A stretch of 64,000 nt of DNA from Oscillibacter sp. (GTDB taxonomy: Bacteria > Bacillota > Clostridia > Oscillospirales > Oscillospiraceae), in NCBI GenBank assembly GCA_017526785.1, contig JAFXQV010000003.1, positions 62,001-126,000 of the forward strand, in the 5' to 3' direction. Below the pieces are notes generated by a model. That model had not been told where the DNA came from. It saw only the letters and a list, made by a program, of their open reading frames with translations, and searched no databases. Below, in pieces: positions 60,613 through 64,000 of this stretch (position 1 is its first letter; each line of letters opens with the position of its first letter). A program made the translations under genes and the position numbers.

Positions 60613-60640
60613 CTGTCACGGGAGAGGGCGTCGACTTTTT
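60598..60640 (+). terminator. Terminator of the ABC operon overlapping the last stop codon
   Basis: The CGCCCTC-CCCCGTGA arm (60598-60612) pairs with TCACGGG-GAGGGCG (60616-60630) around CTG; T5 at 60636-60640. The TGA of the OppD-like gene is part of the stem. Confidence 0.82.
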
Positions 60641-62498
60641 ACGTGTACTGCCGGAGCATGGTATACTTTGCCACGAACTCCTCAACGGGCAACGGTTTCG
60701 AGAAGTGGTAGCCCTGCAAAAAGTCACAGCCAAGCGCCGTCATGGCGTCGGCCATTTCCGCGTTTTCGATACCCTCTGCCGTGACGCTGAAGCCCATCTC
60801 TTTGAAGGCCTGCACGATAGTCGGTAACAGCACGTCCTTGTCCCGGATGTAGTCCCAGACAATGCCCATGTCGAGCTTGATATTGGCGAAGGGGTACTGT
60901 TTCACCCGCGACAGGTTCGAGTAGCCGCTTCCGTAGTCGTCCAGCGAGAACCGAAAGCCGATTCCGCGCAAGACCTGAATCTGGTATTCGAGCCGGGAAA
61001 TGTCCATCACGGACTGCTCCGTGATTTCCAGATGTATGACCTCCGTCGAGACGCCGTACTGTTCCAGAATCGTGGCGAAACGTTCGCTCAAGTCCTTGCG
61101 CATGCACTGAATGGGGGACAGGTTCACGTTGAGCCAAGACAGGCCGATTTCGTCCAGATTGTGGTCACGGACAAACTGGCAGGCCTTTTCAAGCACCTGT
61201 TCGCCCATCAGATTAATACACCCGTTCTGCTCCGCGACCGGGACGAATACCGAGGGGGAAATCAACTTCCCGGCTTCGTCCCGGATACGGCAGAGAACCT
61301 CCGCCCCCGCAAGTACGCGCCTCCGGCTGTCAATCAGGGGCTGCAGGAAAATTTCCACCTCGTTGCGTTCCAGACAGCGGTCGAGAGAACGCTTGATTTC
61401 GATTTGGCGGTCAATTTTGCGGATACTGTCGGCCTCAATCAGCCCGTCGGGACGGGACAGCGTTTCCTCCGCGTTCTCAAAGGCGAGCAGGATGTAATTC
61501 AAAATGTGGTCAACGCTCTCCAGACCCGTCGCGGGTTCGACCTGAATAAACAGCACGCCCAAATCCAACTCGGCGTCGGCGGCAATCCAAGGAGCCTGAA
61601 AGCGGTCGTAAATTTCCTTTTGCATCTGGTTCCAGTCCATTGTCTCCGACCCCAGTATCACAAAGCGCCCGTTTCGGAGGTAGAATACCTGATACTCCGG
61701 ATACGTCCGCACCAAAAACTGGCCAATCATCGAAACGCCGCTGTCCATCTGCGCCCCGCCGTAAATCCCGCGCATGTCGATATAGTCCCGGAGCGCGAAC
61801 GCCAAGATTCTGTAGGAATGCTTCTGCACCCGTTCCTCCATGACTTCCCGGAACGCCCGCACATTGAACGTGTTCCCGCGATTGGACATGTACAGGTGGG
61901 GGTTCTCAAAGGCCAGAAAGAAGTTGATAACCGCCATCAAGTTCGCCGTGCTGACCAGCAGGTGAGACGGAAAGAAGATATGTACCAGATTTCCCGCCAA
62001 GAGCAGCATATGACTGCCCGCCGCGCTGACGCACTCGTAACGGCTCAACCGGTCTCGGAAGCGGAAAATCAGAAACAGGGACACGGCGGAATAGAACGCG
62101 ACAAACAGCCGGAGCAGGGGAGACAGCAGTTCCACCCGCCCCACGCCCGCGGCACAGAGCGTGACGGCCTCGGAGACAATCAGCGCCGCCATGGAGAAGC
62201 GCCGCCATAGCGCGCCCCCCATTTTCAGGCGGAGGATGTCTATCGTGAACAGGAAGAACCAGCAGGCACCAAGCAAGGTCAGGGCGCTGTAGGCGGCACG
62301 CGCCGGAGTTGCCCATGTCGCCGCGTAGGCCTCCGCCCATCCGGCGGCGAAGTCCAGCGGCGGAATCAGGATTTGAAAAATCAGCAGATGTACGAAAATT
62401 CGATTCTGCCTGTTTTTCAGGCGCGGCATGGACAGATAGCCAAGCGGGAAAATCAGCAGTACAAATAGACTGGCAAGCACATAGGGATAATCGCTCAT
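60639..62498 (-). CDS. Membrane EAL-domain phosphodiesterase with degenerate GGDEF region
   Basis: The 619-residue protein has about six N-terminal membrane helices (1-200), a GGDEF-like region (about 215-350) without the GGDEF loop, and an EAL domain (about 365-615). The EAL residues are kept: GAEVLCR (EVL), NVNLSP, LEITE, DDYGSGYS, IKLD, AEGIE and QGYHFSKP, so hydrolysis of c-di-GMP is likely. It may sense a membrane signal and lower c-di-GMP to change surface or motility programmes. Confidence 0.9.
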   Translation of the reverse strand: MSDYPYVLASLFVLLIFPLGYLSMPRLKNRQNRIFVHLLIFQILIPPLDFAAGWAEAYAATWATPARAAYSALTLLGACWFFLFTIDILRLKMGGALWRRFSMAALIVSEAVTLCAAGVGRVELLSPLLRLFVAFYSAVSLFLIFRFRDRLSRYECVSAAGSHMLLLAGNLVHIFFPSHLLVSTANLMAVINFFLAFENPHLYMSNRGNTFNVRAFREVMEERVQKHSYRILAFALRDYIDMRGIYGGAQMDSGVSMIGQFLVRTYPEYQVFYLRNGRFVILGSETMDWNQMQKEIYDRFQAPWIAADAELDLGVLFIQVEPATGLESVDHILNYILLAFENAEETLSRPDGLIEADSIRKIDRQIEIKRSLDRCLERNEVEIFLQPLIDSRRRVLAGAEVLCRIRDEAGKLISPSVFVPVAEQNGCINLMGEQVLEKACQFVRDHNLDEIGLSWLNVNLSPIQCMRKDLSERFATILEQYGVSTEVIHLEITEQSVMDISRLEYQIQVLRGIGFRFSLDDYGSGYSNLSRVKQYPFANIKLDMGIVWDYIRDKDVLLPTIVQAFKEMGFSVTAEGIENAEMADAMTALGCDFLQGYHFSKPLPVEEFVAKYTMLRQYT

Positions 62499-62555
62499 GG
62501 CGGCCTCCTCATCAGAACGAAAGGCGGGGCGACAAACAACAATTTTAGGCTTCGC

Positions 62556-62584
62556 ATTCTATCACATTTGTGTGGAAAGTTCAA
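62556..62584 (-). promoter_or_regulatory. Promoter of the EAL gene
   Basis: Minus strand: -35 TTGAAC (62579-62584), 17-base spacer, -10 TAGAAT (62556-62561). Confidence 0.6.
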
Positions 62585-62882
62585 CCAAAACTTTCGACCT
62601 ATCAACAGAAGAAAGTCCGGAGCGGCTTTGGCGTAAAGAGGAAACAGTCTGCGCTGGCCGCCTTTTGCGATTTCAATGTAAGACAGTTTCTCAACAAGTG
62701 AAAAATAAAAATACAGAAATTCCTCTTAACAAAAGCGGATTTTTTGCCACTTTGGGAGGCACCCCTAAACCCTCAAAATACAGCCGCAGTTTTAGTGCCT
62801 TAAAGGGTTGCAAGTTTCACATATCTGACTAACTTTTCATTAGCGGCGGTCGTGTCCAGTTCGTCAAGGTTCAAGTCGACCA
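62585..62882. other. AT-richer gap next to the recombinase
   Basis: No gene could be supported. AACCCT...AGGGTT arms near 62768 and 62805 flank a mixed A/T stretch. It may hold the element's attachment site because the recombinase gene ends here, but no crossover core could be named. Confidence 0.3.
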
Positions 62883-64000
62883 CTATCTGTCGTCGGGCTT
62901 TTGTTGGGAGAGAAGAACAACGGTCTCGACTGTTGTTTCATCATCCCAACTCAATTCGCGGACTTCGTCGCCGTCGTAAAACACCGGGAATTTGAACCGG
63001 ATACGCTTCAAAAAGCGTCCGTCAGGGCGTTCGTCCTCGTAAATATCCACCCTGTCCACGAAACTGCCGAGAAACTCCTTTTTCTCCGCGTCCGTGAATT
63101 TCTCATACAGCCTGTCAAAGTATAGCAGATACTGGTACACGTTGTCGCCTGAAATTTTCTGCTGACGGATATTTTGTATCCGCGCTTCCGTTTCGGCAAT
63201 CGCCCGCTCCATTTCGTCTATTCTGTCATAGAAGCGGTCAAGACGCTCCTGCATATCCTGATATTTCCGCTCATAGTGGCTGTCGGCGATGTCTAAGCTG
63301 TCCATCTGTTGGGACAGCTTGTTTTTCGCTCCGATGACCTGCCGGAGTTGCTTCCGATAGTTTTCCGCTTCCTGTTCGAGTTCGCCCGTGTCAATCCGGG
63401 CGTCGATTTTGGCGCGTATCGCCGCCTCAAACTTCGGATTCTGTACCAGTTTCCGTATTACTTCCGCTACGGCGTCATTGACCTTATCCTCGCCCCACTG
63501 TTTTTTGTACGTGCAGACGTGTCCGTCCACCGTTTTCCTGTGCTTACAGGCGTAATAGAAGTAGTCCCGATAATGCGTCCCGTCCGCTTTGCGCTTGCGG
63601 TTCACGTTGCCGTACATCCCCGCCCCGCATACCGGACAGCGCACAATGCCCGATAACAAATGCTCATGGTCAAGGCTGTGCGTCTTTTTCCGCTTGAAGC
63701 CGTTGATTTTCCGCTTCTGTTGCGCAAGATTCCAGACTTCCTCCGATACAATCGCCTCGTGGATTCCGTCATGCAACATATAGGAATCCTGTTTCATGAT
63801 ATGGTAGCCGTTCCGCGTACCGGGTATTTTCTCGTTCTTCCGCCGCCCATAGGCCAGTTTGCCGCAATATACCGGATTATCCAGCACACCCTTGACGAAT
63901 GACGCCGCGAACGCGTCCAGCGTGTTATTCTGCCGCTTCTTCTTCTGATACCCCTGCTGATTCAGCCACGCCGCGATTCCATTGACGCCCAGCGTCGTAT
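62883..64000 (-). CDS. Large serine recombinase, N-terminal part outside the window
   Basis: 372 residues of the C-terminal part are present. The recombinase domain (YCGKLAYGRRKN, HEAIVSEEVWNLAQQ), a zinc ribbon (CPVCGAGM ... YYACKHRK with a later Cys) and a long coiled coil are clear marks of phage or element-borne large serine integrases. The catalytic resolvase domain would lie beyond the window end. It probably moves a phage, integrative element or cassette. Confidence 0.9.
   Translation of the reverse strand, partial: TTLGVNGIAAWLNQQGYQKKKRQNNTLDAFAASFVKGVLDNPVYCGKLAYGRRKNEKIPGTRNGYHIMKQDSYMLHDGIHEAIVSEEVWNLAQQKRKINGFKRKKTHSLDHEHLLSGIVRCPVCGAGMYGNVNRKRKADGTHYRDYFYYACKHRKTVDGHVCTYKKQWGEDKVNDAVAEVIRKLVQNPKFEAAIRAKIDARIDTGELEQEAENYRKQLRQVIGAKNKLSQQMDSLDIADSHYERKYQDMQERLDRFYDRIDEMERAIAETEARIQNIRQQKISGDNVYQYLLYFDRLYEKFTDAEKKEFLGSFVDRVDIYEDERPDGRFLKRIRFKFPVFYDGDEVRELSWDDETTVETVVLLSQQKPDDR

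Noticed and set aside
1-64000. tRNA, rRNA, tmRNA or RNase P genes
   Set aside because: I scanned for their usual conserved text and found none that I could support.

Overview
The window is a GC-rich, compactly coded chromosomal segment of a Gram-positive anaerobe of the Clostridia, most likely an Oscillospiraceae/Ruminococcaceae-type gut bacterium. The evidence is the gene content (YlmH, DUF896, DUF6465, DUF1385, XpaC, QueT, RimO-PgsA-RecA-RecX block, SLH and BspA-like surface proteins), the strong AGGAGG-type ribosome sites with some TTG/GTG starts, and consensus sigma-A promoters. No rRNA, tRNA or CRISPR array was seen. The left edge cuts an MmeI-like DNA methyltransferase and the right edge cuts a large serine recombinase, so both ends look accessory.

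Layout. 1-4.2 kb: methyltransferase end, an HPr domain fused to a D-lactate dehydrogenase, a two-gene membrane unit with a SLATT/DUF4231 protein, and a WapI-like immunity protein. 4.2-14 kb: M20 amidohydrolase, QueT transporter, Ogt alkyl transferase, a zinc macrodomain plus class M sirtuin pair, a helicase with a RelE/ParE-like head and its overlapping coiled-coil partner, GNAT, RluA-family pseudouridine synthase and an ABM-domain protein. 14-27 kb (mostly minus strand): housekeeping genes dus, pepD, xpaC, DUF896, ylmH, purA, pgsA, rimO, recX, recA, prmC and DUF1385, with two TIR-domain genes in opposite orientation between recX and recA.

27-41.6 kb: cell-envelope region. One apparent operon holds a repeat lipoprotein, an OmpR-type response regulator, its histidine kinase and a BspA-like protein. 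Then come an RCC1/Ig-like exported protein, an orphan TRAP-type binding lipoprotein, a YhaN-like protein whose ATPase motifs are lost, an SLH protein, a 20-repeat BspA-like protein and an AI-2E family permease. The permease operon and the divergent diacylglycerol-kinase-like gene appear to share one -35 hexamer.

41.7-53.3 kb: DUF6465 protein, a five-gene unit (two small membrane proteins, SDR reductase, response regulator, kinase), and a GLUG/coiled-coil surface protein cotranscribed with an MMPL-type transporter. 53.4-62.5 kb: thioredoxin and flavin reductase, a TetR regulator, a five-gene oligopeptide/nickel-type ABC operon whose two ATPase genes flank the other three, and an EAL phosphodiesterase. 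The least ordinary elements are the HPr-LDH fusion, the TIR pair splitting recA from recX, the RelE-helicase fusion, the degenerate YhaN-like protein and the shared -35 promoter pair.
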